Origin: Nitrososphaerota archaeon
GTDB lineage: Archaea; Thermoproteota; Nitrososphaeria; Nitrososphaerales; Gagatemarchaeaceae
Length of the DNA stretch: 64,000 nucleotides
Direction: 5' to 3'
NCBI GenBank assembly: GCA_027886885.1
Contig: JAPCJP010000002.1
Location: forward strand, 63,285-127,284
Below are positions 1-8,800 of this stretch, piece after piece (the stretch's first letter is position 1; every line of letters starts with the position of its first letter). The position numbers were made by a program, and so were the translations under genes. The notes below the pieces were generated by a model. It was not told where the DNA came from and ran no database searches. It worked only from the letters and a program-made list of their open reading frames with translations.

Positions 1-832
1 CCTCCACCTCTTCGGCTTCGACGGTCGGAACCTCAGCTTCCTCCGAGGTTGCCGGCCTGGGCTGCTGGCGGCTCGGGGAAGGGATTTCGGTATCTTCGAG
101 TTCTGTCTCTACGAGTACAGACGGCGCTCGCTCGACCGCCTCTTCGGCACCGATATCGAGCCTCTTCTCGGACGCTTCGACGACTTTACCCGAAATGAAA
201 CTAGAGTTTTCCATCGGCTCTACCGCGGCCTGCGAATCCGGTGATGTCCTACTGTCTGGACCAGATACTTCCTCGGGTGCGGAGCTTTCCGCTCCGTGGG
301 CGTCGTAGACGGGATGAGCCTCCCCATAACTCGTGGGCGTTGTCCTGACTGTCGCGGGGGCGCCGGAGGGTACCCCTATGCTCTGGGAGTAAGCAGGAGG
401 CTCTCTTGTCGCAACGTCCCCCCGGCGTCCTGTGTCCGGGGTAGACTCAGGCGTTGGGCTAGCAAACGTCGGGGCGGCTTTCCGGACGATCGTTCTCTCT
501 TCGGAAAGCACTGGGACCTCTTGGACACGAGGTTCTGACTCTGTCTCGATTCGCTTTTCCTCTCCCTCTTGGAGTTTCGGCTTGGTCGTCGCTGGCGCCA
601 GGGCATCCGCCGTCCGTTGCTCCGTGGGACGAGGGCGCTGCGGAACCTCCGGTCTCGAGACGGGAGTTCCAACGGGACGCGCGGGAGGCGGTCTGGCGGT
701 CGTTCGTCTCTCAACGGGGAGCCGAAGAGCCTCTGGCACCATGTCTGGCGTGAGAGCAGGTCTGATATCGGCAGCCCCCTTTACGGTCTTTCCGGCGGAA
801 CCGGCGGCAAGACGTTCCACAAAGGTGCTCAT
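1..832 (-). CDS. Pro/Glu-rich disordered protein of the eCIS operon (partial, C-terminus beyond left edge)
   Basis: An open frame of about 277 codons runs from an ATG at 832-830 to the window edge without a stop. The ATG shares its A with the TGA of the upstream baseplate gene (TGATG), so translation is probably coupled. The visible part has no recognisable fold. It begins MSTFVERLAAGSAGKTVKGA and continues as a Pro, Glu, Ser, Thr and Arg-rich chain with many PxxP-like stretches, no membrane segment and almost no aromatic residues, so it is probably disordered. Long disordered proteins do occur in contractile injection clusters, but I do not recognise this one. A globular domain could follow to the left of the window. 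That the frame is coding is supported by its openness, the coupled start and operon position; its function is unknown. Confidence 0.7.
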   Translation of the reverse strand, partial: MSTFVERLAAGSAGKTVKGAADIRPALTPDMVPEALRLPVERRTTARPPPARPVGTPVSRPEVPQRPRPTEQRTADALAPATTKPKLQEGEEKRIETESEPRVQEVPVLSEERTIVRKAAPTFASPTPESTPDTGRRGDVATREPPAYSQSIGVPSGAPATVRTTPTSYGEAHPVYDAHGAESSAPEEVSGPDSRTSPDSQAAVEPMENSSFISGKVVEASEKRLDIGAEEAVERAPSVLVETELEDTEIPSPSRQQPRPATSEEAEVPTVEAEEVE

Positions 833-1671
833 CAGAGGCTCTCTCCTGAAAGGGTGCTGTTGATCATTTCGATATACCTGCCGCGCTCTCCAACCGGAAG
901 GGAGAGGATCTCGTCCGGGTTCCAGTGGTAGTTGAATGCGATCCAGTGAACCTCCTTCTCTAGCCGCGGAACTCTCGACCTTACCTCGCGGAACAAGAAG
1001 TCCTCGATGAAGAAGGGTGTCTTGAATTGGTGACCGCAACTGGGACAAGAGAGGTCGAGGACTATCTCGGCTTGTGGGTCCAACTCCTCCAGCTTGGCGC
1101 TTACTGCGGCGATCATCTCAGGGGTGAGTCGCGAGGGCAACGGGCGGTCCGAGGAGACGATGCACGACCGGACCAGTGCCTCTTCCGCACTCATGTCACC
1201 GGTCGAGGTCATCACGTCCTCTAGGTCCGCTCCCGTGATAGCGCGAACGTGAAGGACGGACTCCCCTATTTTGACCTCTGCGTCGTTCTTCATCTCACGC
1301 CTACCGGTCTGCGTCAATAGGTCCGCAGAGAGCCCCACGGACATCTCGGCCGCGCACCTTGGGCAGGTGACGATGCACTCCATCTTGTCCCCGAAGGTGA
1401 GCCTTCTCAGGTGGAGCATCAGAGCCACGCGGTCCCCGACCGTCAGTTGCCTCACAAGTTCTAGGTTCTTCTTCGACCCTGGCGTTCCCTCGAGCTTCGT
1501 CACCCGGTCCAAGATAGCGGTGGTACGCTGGGCCGGTGGCAGGGTTTCGCCTGCGCGCGCGAACTCCTGTTCGTCGTATCCGTTCAGTTCCCGAACCGTC
1601 GCGTTCCGGACCCACTTGCCGTCGCTTAAGAAACCGTTGTGGAGGGCGACGACGGTCATGGAGTCCATGGT
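832..1671 (-). CDS. eCIS baseplate/assembly protein with a split zinc ribbon (T4 gp26/gp51-like)
   Basis: This roughly 279-aa protein follows the inner tube gene. Two CPxC knuckles are visible (CPRC near the middle, CPSCGH near residue 215), spaced to form one zinc ribbon or two half-sites. This layout matches the baseplate or assembly proteins related to T4 gp26/gp51 that sit after the tube in many tail-like clusters; family membership is from memory and the exact role is inferred. The frame opens at a GTG (1689), but that codon lies in the strong ribosome site GGAGGGGTGA that precedes ATG 1671, so ATG 1671 (MDSMTVVALHNGF) is preferred. It overlaps the next gene by one base (TGATG). It may instead be a chaperone absent from the finished particle. 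Confidence 0.7.
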   Translation of the reverse strand, partial: TMDSMTVVALHNGFLSDGKWVRNATVRELNGYDEQEFARAGETLPPAQRTTAILDRVTKLEGTPGSKKNLELVRQLTVGDRVALMLHLRRLTFGDKMECIVTCPRCAAEMSVGLSADLLTQTGRREMKNDAEVKIGESVLHVRAITGADLEDVMTSTGDMSAEEALVRSCIVSSDRPLPSRLTPEMIAAVSAKLEELDPQAEIVLDLSCPSCGHQFKTPFFIEDFLFREVRSRVPRLEKEVHWIAFNYHWNPDEILSLPVGERGRYIEMINSTLSGESL

Positions 1672-1716
1672 CTTCACCCCTCCAAGCACTGTCTTTGCCT
1701 TTCGGCCACTGAGGGC

Positions 1717-2247
1717 TTAGTTAGGCACGGCGACGGTGGGCTCTTTCGGTTCTGTCACCGAAAGGTCGCGCTCCCATCCTTCGTTCTCGATCTTGATGTG
1801 CTGTATCAGGACCACGTTGGCGTTGGCATCAAGGTCCGCCCATGCCTGCCACTCCGAGACCCAGCACCGATAGACCTTGTAGGACATGACGACCTGACCC
1901 GCCTCGTTGAGCAGGTCGATGGCGATGTCCTTGCGGAAGTCGGCGAGGGAGACCTCCGAGCCGAGACCCGCCCCGTAGTTCCAGACCTTGTTCGCCCATA
2001 CCTCGAAGTCGTTGTCTTGGGTCACGCCCCTCTCGAGGGTTATCGCGTCATACTCTGTCCTGCCGGGAGACTTGTGGCTGGTACTGGGGTCCGCGCCGTC
2101 GCGATGGCTCACGACCTGGGTGGTGCGCTTCAGCGGCGACATCTTGCTCAGGGCGGCCACCGGCTTTGTTTGGCCAGCGAAGGTAATCAGGAACTTGAAG
2201 TTCTTGTACGGGTCCACGCGGGTCGAGTTAGCTGGGAATTCTACCAT
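1717..2247 (-). CDS. eCIS inner tube protein (T4 gp19-like)
   Basis: This 176-aa protein is the size of gp19/Afp1-type tube subunits, which stack as hexameric rings to form the rigid inner tube pushed out by the sheath. Family landmarks are the N-terminal DPYKNFKFLI strand, the central MSPLKRTTQVVSHRDG stretch, TEYDAITLERGV, and the closing IKIENEGWERD. It starts 6 nt after the sheath stop, and its ribosome site GGGAGTTGAT overlaps that stop, so the two are made together. Only one tube gene is visible; most eCIS carry two or more tube paralogues, so others may lie to the left of the window. The assignment is strong. Confidence 0.93.
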   Translation of the reverse strand: MVEFPANSTRVDPYKNFKFLITFAGQTKPVAALSKMSPLKRTTQVVSHRDGADPSTSHKSPGRTEYDAITLERGVTQDNDFEVWANKVWNYGAGLGSEVSLADFRKDIAIDLLNEAGQVVMSYKVYRCWVSEWQAWADLDANANVVLIQHIKIENEGWERDLSVTEPKEPTVAVPN

Positions 2248-2253
2248 TTCTCA

Positions 2254-3864
2254 TCAACTCCCTGCTTGTGCCGTCATCTGTTGTATTTGAAGTATGACGA
2301 ACTCCGCTGGGTATAGCGGTGCGAACCCCACGAGGATTGTGACGATGCCCTGGTCGATAAGGTACTGGGGGTTGGTCTCCGAGTCACACTTTACCAGATA
2401 GGCCTGTGTCGGTGTCGTGCCCTGGAAGGCTCCTTGGATGAAGAGTTGCTGCATGAATGCGCCCACGTTAAGACGGATCGACTTCCAGAGGGGCTCATCG
2501 TTGGGCTCGAACACCACCCAGTTTAGGTTCTCGTAGAGGGTCTCCTCGATGAACTGGGCGGTCCGTCGGATGGAGAGGTACTTCCACTGGTCTGCGAGCA
2601 TATCAGCTCCCCTCAGGGTCCGTGCACCCCACACAGCCGGCCCGACGACCGGGAGTAGGCGGAGGCAGTTGACTCCCAGCGGGTTCAGCTCCCCGTTCTC
2701 CTGGTCGGTCAGCCTCACAGGGAAGCCGCCATCGGTCAGGTCGAGAACTCCAGAGAAAGTTGCGGCGATGCCTGCCGGTGCCTTCCAAACTCCACGGGTG
2801 GAGTCTGTCTGGGCGATGATGCCGGCGATCGCTCCGGAGGGAACGAACTCCCGCGGCCTCCCGTTCAGCAGCGGGTCAGCCATCTGGATGCGCGGGAAGT
2901 AAATCGCCGCGTTCTTCCCCTCAGGCAGGGATCTGAGGTAGCTCAGGGTGTTGATACCAGAGACGGCCTGAGCGGTCCCGACCCAGTCGGAGGGAGGGTC
3001 CACGAGGAGAATCGCGCGCTTGTTGTAGTCGGTGAAGTAGGAAAGAGCGGCAGGATACACCAGAGTGTAGAGGTCCCCTGTCGTGATGTCGACCCCAGTG
3101 TTGTTGTAGGGCGGGATGCACACGAGGTTGAACAACGCGGCCTTTTGCAGAGCGTAGATTCCGCTCTTGGCCGCTTCGACCCCGATGATGTTGGCGGCGG
3201 TGAGCGCGGCTCCGTCGGTTGCCGTGCCCGCGTCGAGGACCCACGTCCCGGCAGGAGGCTGGACTGGCGGCTGAGGGATTGCCCCTCCGACTACGGCCAC
3301 GACCTGCGACTCCTGCGCGAGCACGCTCGGAGCGTACATCGCCTGGGTGGCGTCAGCGGAGAGGTTCAGGTATGTCTCAGTGTAGGTCGTCCCGTCGGAC
3401 CTTACGTCCACGATCAAGAGGTTGAACAGGGTCGGGTCGGCGGCGAGAAGGCTTGGGTCGATGTTGGTGTTTATCGCCATCACGCTCCCGAGCGAGGGCG
3501 CGTAGAGCTCCGCCCCCCATGCGCCGGGGTTTGCTGCCTCGAGCTTCCAAGAACAACCGGCGAGCGTGAAAGTCGCGGGAGTCGCTCCGTTGACCACGCG
3601 GACAATTAGCGCCTGGCCCCCGCCGTTCTGGTAGAACTGATTGACCGCGTAGCTCATGTTACTCTCTTGCCAGAGGCCTCCGAACATCTGCTGGAAATCT
3701 CCGAAGCTGTTTATCGTCACGGGCGAGTCTGAGTCGGAGTCTATGGGCCCTCTCTGGGCGCTCCCAATGAAAGAAGTAATCGCGGTAGCGACCGGGGTTA
3801 TCGTCCTGGTCCCGCTGGGGAGCTCCTGGATGTATATGCCCGGATATGTCGGTGTGAGCGACAT
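2254..3864 (-). CDS. eCIS contractile sheath protein
   Basis: This 536-aa protein is a full-length tail sheath subunit. The N-terminal TYPGIYIQELPSG strand, the PVTINSFGDFQQMFGG segment and a C-terminal domain with EPNDEPLWKSIRLNV and LQGAF-like and PLYPAEFV-like motifs are characteristic of phage and eCIS sheaths (Afp2-4/Pvc2-4 family). Sheath subunits wrap the tube in an extended helix and contract to drive it into a target. The start ATG has the ribosome site GGGAGGT about 10 nt upstream, overlapping the stop of the preceding small gene. A single sheath gene is present, whereas Afp and PVC carry three, so this looks like the simpler single-sheath type. No truncation is seen. Confidence 0.96.
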   Translation of the reverse strand: MSLTPTYPGIYIQELPSGTRTITPVATAITSFIGSAQRGPIDSDSDSPVTINSFGDFQQMFGGLWQESNMSYAVNQFYQNGGGQALIVRVVNGATPATFTLAGCSWKLEAANPGAWGAELYAPSLGSVMAINTNIDPSLLAADPTLFNLLIVDVRSDGTTYTETYLNLSADATQAMYAPSVLAQESQVVAVVGGAIPQPPVQPPAGTWVLDAGTATDGAALTAANIIGVEAAKSGIYALQKAALFNLVCIPPYNNTGVDITTGDLYTLVYPAALSYFTDYNKRAILLVDPPSDWVGTAQAVSGINTLSYLRSLPEGKNAAIYFPRIQMADPLLNGRPREFVPSGAIAGIIAQTDSTRGVWKAPAGIAATFSGVLDLTDGGFPVRLTDQENGELNPLGVNCLRLLPVVGPAVWGARTLRGADMLADQWKYLSIRRTAQFIEETLYENLNWVVFEPNDEPLWKSIRLNVGAFMQQLFIQGAFQGTTPTQAYLVKCDSETNPQYLIDQGIVTILVGFAPLYPAEFVILQIQQMTAQAGS

Positions 3865-3879
3865 TCCACATCAACCTCC

Positions 3880-4293
3880 CTAGGATGCTTTCCGACCGAC
3901 TAGAATCGAAACGTTCGCGGGGTTGGCAGTCTTGTTGGTGAATGTTATGGTCGTCACCGCAGCCGGGAATAGCCCGACCAAGGCACCGCTCATCATGAAC
4001 TGAGGGCCGTCGAGCGTAATCTCCGTCGCGCTGCTACCGACCGTATATTGGAAGGTCTGCGACGGGGTCGTCCCGGACTGGTCGTACTGACTGGAGCTAA
4101 CCATCAGGAACGAGATCGTATCGGTGCTTGTCACAGGGACTATCTGGATCGTATGAGGGTTCCCGTCGTTTGCTATCGCCACGTTGATGCTGTCATACGC
4201 ATCCACGGCGAGGCCAGCGGGGCTGGACACGCTCACGCTCGGTCCGTTCAGTACGCTCAGGTTGAAATTCCACATAACGGTCGAGGACATCAT
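3880..4293 (-). CDS. Small beta-rich eCIS protein upstream of the sheath
   Basis: This 137-aa protein is first in the sheath-tube unit and lies 15 nt before the sheath start. It has no signal peptide or membrane segment; alternating strands suggest a beta-sandwich, ending in a TFTNKTANPANVSILVG strand. Proteins of this size with VDAYDSI-like and final ILVGR motifs accompany sheath and tube genes in other tail-like clusters, as far as I recall, but have no named function. A structural role such as sheath accessory or tail terminator is inference only. A good TATA element lies about 24 nt upstream of the ATG, suggesting a leaderless transcript that starts at this gene and continues through sheath and tube. 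Confidence 0.75.
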   Translation of the reverse strand: MMSSTVMWNFNLSVLNGPSVSVSSPAGLAVDAYDSINVAIANDGNPHTIQIVPVTSTDTISFLMVSSSQYDQSGTTPSQTFQYTVGSSATEITLDGPQFMMSGALVGLFPAAVTTITFTNKTANPANVSILVGRKAS

Positions 4294-4311
4294 GGGAAAT
4301 TACACAGATTG

Positions 4312-4325
4312 ATTATTTATCCTTT
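4312..4325 (-). promoter_or_regulatory. Archaeal BRE/TATA promoter of the sheath-tube unit
   Basis: Read on the minus strand this is AAAAGGATAAATAAT: a purine-rich BRE-like part followed by an AT-only TATA box. Its centre is about 24 nt from ATG 4293, the spacing expected for a leaderless archaeal transcript. It separates sheath-tube transcription from the baseplate block upstream, implying at least two transcription units for the eCIS. Confidence 0.6.
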
Positions 4326-4476
4326 TGCTGGGAATTCTGAGTATCTAGCCTCCGCTACTCGTCAGGTCCAACCCAGATAATCTTCACGTTGACCTCTATG
4401 CAAGAGGACGGACTCCCGAGATGCAAGGTCGATGGAGCCGCTACGTGGAATTCCGGGACAAAGGCTATAACGGTAG

Positions 4477-5826
4477 ATGGAGTCCAACCCGTCATTGAGC
4501 GTCTCCCGGGCCTCACAGAAACAGGAGAAGGCCGCGGAGGGGCCGGTCGGCGCATCCGCAACCCTAGCGACGGCAGACCTCGGTCCGAACCAAGCGATTC
4601 CGGGAGTCTCTCCGTCGGGACATGCCCTCGGGCAGACGTTCGGCATCAGAGACCCGAAGAGCCGTCTTCCGAGGATCCAGACAAAGCTGATGATAAGTCA
4701 GCCGGGCGATTTTCAAGAAGACGAAGCAGACCGCATAGCTGAGCGTGTCCTGCGCGAAGTGGATTCAGGAGGCGCAACCGCTAGCGAACCGGATCCGCCC
4801 GGGCCGCGGTCCACGTCCAGCGCGACCCTCCAGCGCAACTGCGACGGGTGCGAGGAAAGCGCGCCGTGCGTCGATTGCGAGGAGGAGAGCCAGAAGACCA
4901 AGAGCGAGCCGCACTCGGCCCAAACAGGAGGAATACAGCGGACAAGTCAGGAGGGAGAAGGAGCGCCCGGTCGAGACCCCAGCGTTACCCCGGAATTCGA
5001 GGGATCGATTAGTTCCCTGGAGGGCCGTGGACAACCCCTGCCCGACAGAGTTCGCTCGACCTTCGAGTCAAGCTTCGGGCGCGATTTTCGCGGCGTGAGA
5101 ATCCATAGGGATGCGGCTGCGAACGAGTCGTCAAGAGCTGTTGGTGCCCTAGCCTACACTCTGGGACGGAACATCGTGTTCGCGCAGGGGCAGTTCGCTC
5201 CTGATACTGAGGCTGGGAAGAGGCTTTTGGCACACGAACTCGTACACGTACTTCAGCAATCCTCCACTACGCTCGGAACGCCGCGGGCCGGCGAACGAGA
5301 GGTTGGGAACCCGGAAAGGGAACTCACGACAGCGGCCGGTTTCCGGACCCCACTTTCAGGACCGTCCGGGGATCAACTGAGTCGACGAACCTCAAAGGTC
5401 TCTTCTTTCACGACACTCATACAACGGGACCCTGCCCCCTCTGGAACGGTTCCCGCTGACGATGCGAAAATCGATGCAAGAACAAAGAAGGCCCTCGCAG
5501 GTGAAAATAACGACGCTTGTAAGGCTGCGGGCGATCTGGAGTTTGAAAGAAATTCGGACAAGAACAAATGCGGCGATGAAAACCTGGCATACGCAGAGCA
5601 CTATATGAACGCCCGGTGCCTGGTGCAGAGCGGGATCCCGAGCCTTGCTGTTTCTGCGCTGGTGTATCTCTATTCTGGAACGAAGTTGATGAAACAGGGG
5701 CTGGGCGTAAACTGGCACATGAGTGAGGTATGCGAAAGCGTCAGACCAAGCGCAGCAGAGATCAAGTGGGGACTAAAGGGCGTGGCGGACGGCAAGGCCG
5801 CCCTGGCCAAGAAATCATCCCCGTAA
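4477..5826 (+). CDS. eCIS core-domain (DUF4157) HExxH protein with C-terminal extension
   Basis: This 449-aa protein carries the DUF4157 domain, the accessory domain most typical of eCIS loci. Residues 64-92 hold the recurrent LPRIQTKLMISQPG and EADRIAERV motif, and residues 184-262 the core itself (PLPDRVRSTFESSFGRDF, VRIHRDAAANESSRAV, ALAYTLGRNIVF, HELVHVLQQ). HELVH at 253-257 matches a zinc metalloprotease motif, though catalysis in this family is unproven. Cysteines at 122, 125, 131 and 134 could bind a metal. Residues 330-449 form a separate C-terminal region with four cysteines that I do not recognise; by analogy with other DUF4157 proteins it may be cargo or effector. An in-frame TAG immediately precedes ATG 4477, fixing the earliest start. 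It is the only plus-strand gene of the cluster. Confidence 0.88.
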   Translation: MESNPSLSVSRASQKQEKAAEGPVGASATLATADLGPNQAIPGVSPSGHALGQTFGIRDPKSRLPRIQTKLMISQPGDFQEDEADRIAERVLREVDSGGATASEPDPPGPRSTSSATLQRNCDGCEESAPCVDCEEESQKTKSEPHSAQTGGIQRTSQEGEGAPGRDPSVTPEFEGSISSLEGRGQPLPDRVRSTFESSFGRDFRGVRIHRDAAANESSRAVGALAYTLGRNIVFAQGQFAPDTEAGKRLLAHELVHVLQQSSTTLGTPRAGEREVGNPERELTTAAGFRTPLSGPSGDQLSRRTSKVSSFTTLIQRDPAPSGTVPADDAKIDARTKKALAGENNDACKAAGDLEFERNSDKNKCGDENLAYAEHYMNARCLVQSGIPSLAVSALVYLYSGTKLMKQGLGVNWHMSEVCESVRPSAAEIKWGLKGVADGKAALAKKSSP

Positions 5827-5879
5827 GGATACCATCGGCAGGGCGGCCCGATCCATGGTGCTTCGATGGCTTTCGGCCT

Positions 5880-8800
5880 CTAGGGTACCTTGAAAGTTGC
5901 GCTCACGGTCTTGCCCGTGGATTCGTCGCGAGCGAGGATCAGGTGATTGCCCGAGCCGGTCTGAGGGACCTTCAAACCCTCGATGAACGAGCCCTGAGCG
6001 TTCGTGGTCGCCTCCGGCAGGAGCTTTTGGTTGAAGGCTAGGGCGACCTTCGAGTTCGGCGAGAAACCTGTCCCGCTTATTGCTACGTCGCTGCCCACCG
6101 TCCCCGTCGGGATGCTCAACGTGAGCTGCGGCGAAGCCTGCCTCGCGGGGGCATTCGTCGCCACCTGAGCGGGAAGCACTGCTCGCGCCGCTGCAGCTCC
6201 GCCCACCCCGGGAACCGTCGGTTTCTCCCCCAATCCTCCTGCGCCTGCAGGGGGAGCCGCGGTGAAGGTGGTGGTCGCTATAGCCCCGGCGATGGTGGCG
6301 CTAACCGTATGGGTACCCGAGGTCAGCGAGGCGGGTGTCTTGAACTCGGCCGAGGCGAAGGAGCCACTCGCGTCGGTCTCGACGGCGTGCGAGGTAGTCA
6401 CTGTGACGTTATCGAGCTGTATGATCGCGGGCCCGTACGGAGCGAACCCGCTTCCGCTCACGGTGACGGTCAGGTTCGGGAAGGTGCCCGCAGTCGTAGC
6501 CGTGATCCGGACCACGTAGAGGGTGGCTGAAGGGCTGCTCGTCCCATCCGTCGCCGTTATCTGGACCCAACCGCTCAACCCGCTTGGGACAGAGAAGCTC
6601 GGGACGTCGAAAGCCCCGCCGTACGTCGGGCTGGACGTGACAGGGGAGAAGGTCTGTATGTTGACAGAGGCACCACCGCTCTGGGAGTAGGAGACGGTGA
6701 TCGACTGCGCGCTCGCGTCGAAGTAAGCCCCCGAGATGTCGACGGGCGTCGCGGAGTTGGCCGCGACCCATCCGGGGGTCAGCACCACGCCGGGCGCGTT
6801 TTGAGCGGTCTGGGTGTTTGCCGGGATTGCCCACCAGCGTAGCTTGAAGAGCTGATCAGCGTCCGCTCCCGCAGGATTCAGGACCTGCACTGAGAACGAC
6901 TGGGTCGTGATGTCGTACGCTGCTGCGATCGGTATCTGGCTCAGGTCGAGGCTGCCCGCGGCCTTGTCCGTCGCCAGAATGGTATAGTTGGCCTCCGCCA
7001 TAATGTCCATGGCTCCGCCGGGAAGCCCCGCATACTGTGCCTCGAGGGCGAGAAGTATGGCCGGAGGAGTCTTCACTGCGAGGAAGTGGTTGAAGGGACC
7101 CAGCAACTGGGCTGACCCCGGTTGGAGGGCGACATTGATGATGCCGGTCGTTGCCGACGCAGCAGCGGACGGCGCCGCCGGCTGCGAACCTCCTCCGGGC
7201 AGGACCGCGTTGTAGTAGATAGGCGACGAATCAGTCAGGTGTCCATCCGAGTCAAGCTTCTCTGCTCTTACGATCTGTACAGGCGTCGATTGGTCGATTA
7301 CCCAGGTGCACCAGGCTACGTGCGCAAGGTCCGGATAGATCAATGGGTCCGGTGTCGTGGAGCCCGGCATCACGTCAAGGAAGCCTCCGAGCCCCTGAGC
7401 GGGAGAGCCCGCAGCGTCGGAGTTCGTCAGCGTCCCGGTGCCCTTCACGATGGTGAATCGGACTCGGCCGGACCACGCCGCGGCCATCAGAGGCGAGGGG
7501 AGTGAGTAGTCCGCGTTGGCGGTCTGGCCGTCGCCCGAGACGTAGAACAGCCGTGGGAGGTCGGTCAACGCCGGGAAGAGATTGCGGCAATCTGTCAGAA
7601 GGCGGATTGGCGAGACGAAGAGTAGAGGAACGAATATCCCCAGGTAGGTCATCGCGGTGAGCGTCATCTTCTCGCTCTTTGCAAGGAAGGTGACCTTTGC
7701 GACGTAACATTCGGTGGTTAGGCTGGAGGGTATCGTGACGCTCAGTTGGGAAGTTACCGGGGGCCCCGAGGTCGAGACGGTGCTCGTGCTCAGCGCTGAG
7801 GTCGTTCCCGTAGGATCGACGGCGACGGACAGAGTACCCTCAAGCCGACCAGGCTTGTCGTCCAGAGCATAGGACACTGTGACAGTGGCCTTTCCCGTCT
7901 CACCTAGTGGGATGATTACCGCGCTCGGAGAGATGGAGAACGAGAGCGCGCCGCCTTCGGGGACTTCCAAAGTCTTCGTTTGAGGGACAGGCTGGCACAC
8001 CTTGCGAAGTTCGAGCCGAGGCAAGTACTCGAACAAGGCGAGGCGGGCATAGTAGTGATCGATGCCCTCCGGTCCGAGAGCCTCCGGAAACCCGCACTGG
8101 AGCGTGAGGCTGCCGTCAGCCTGCGTCACCACGGGTATCTCGGCACCGACGATTCCGTCGACCGTCAGGGTCCCGACGGTCTGCTCGATGTTGAGCGCTA
8201 TCGAGAGCACGTGCGATACGCCGGAGGGGTCCGTGTACGAGCCGTCGATCTCGGTGGTGCCGCTGAGCACGAAGTCAGAGGCCTTGATCCCGTCCAGCCC
8301 GTACCTTTCGACTAGAAACTTCGCGAGGGTCTTTGCGTCTGAACCCCCTGCAGGGACAGAACTCCAGTCGACCGTCCTGACTTCCTCCGGCCAGTCAACG
8401 TCCGCGGTCGCCGTCCGAGCCGGGATGAGCCAGTAGTCTCCCGTGCGGTAGGTACCATCAGCGAACTTTACCTCGACCCCGTCCTCCAACTCGATGTAGC
8501 CGTCGTTGTCGGTCGGGACTTTGACTATGAGCGGGTAGGGGGGAGGGGTCGCTTCAGTCTGATCCCAGTCCCACCTTCTGACCTTGGGGTTTTGTCCTTG
8601 TGGATAGTCGGCGTTCGTTATCGCAGACCCCACTATCGAGGTGGGGTCGATTGTTATCGTGTTCTGGCCGGGATTGTTCACTGCAGTGACCAACGCCAGA
8701 GACCCTGGAAGACCCCAGAGGTCGTTGATGTCTGAGGTCACCTCCACCCACATGTTGTTCAGAAAACTGAGGTTGGGGTTCTTGCCCGTGCTGCCGACTG

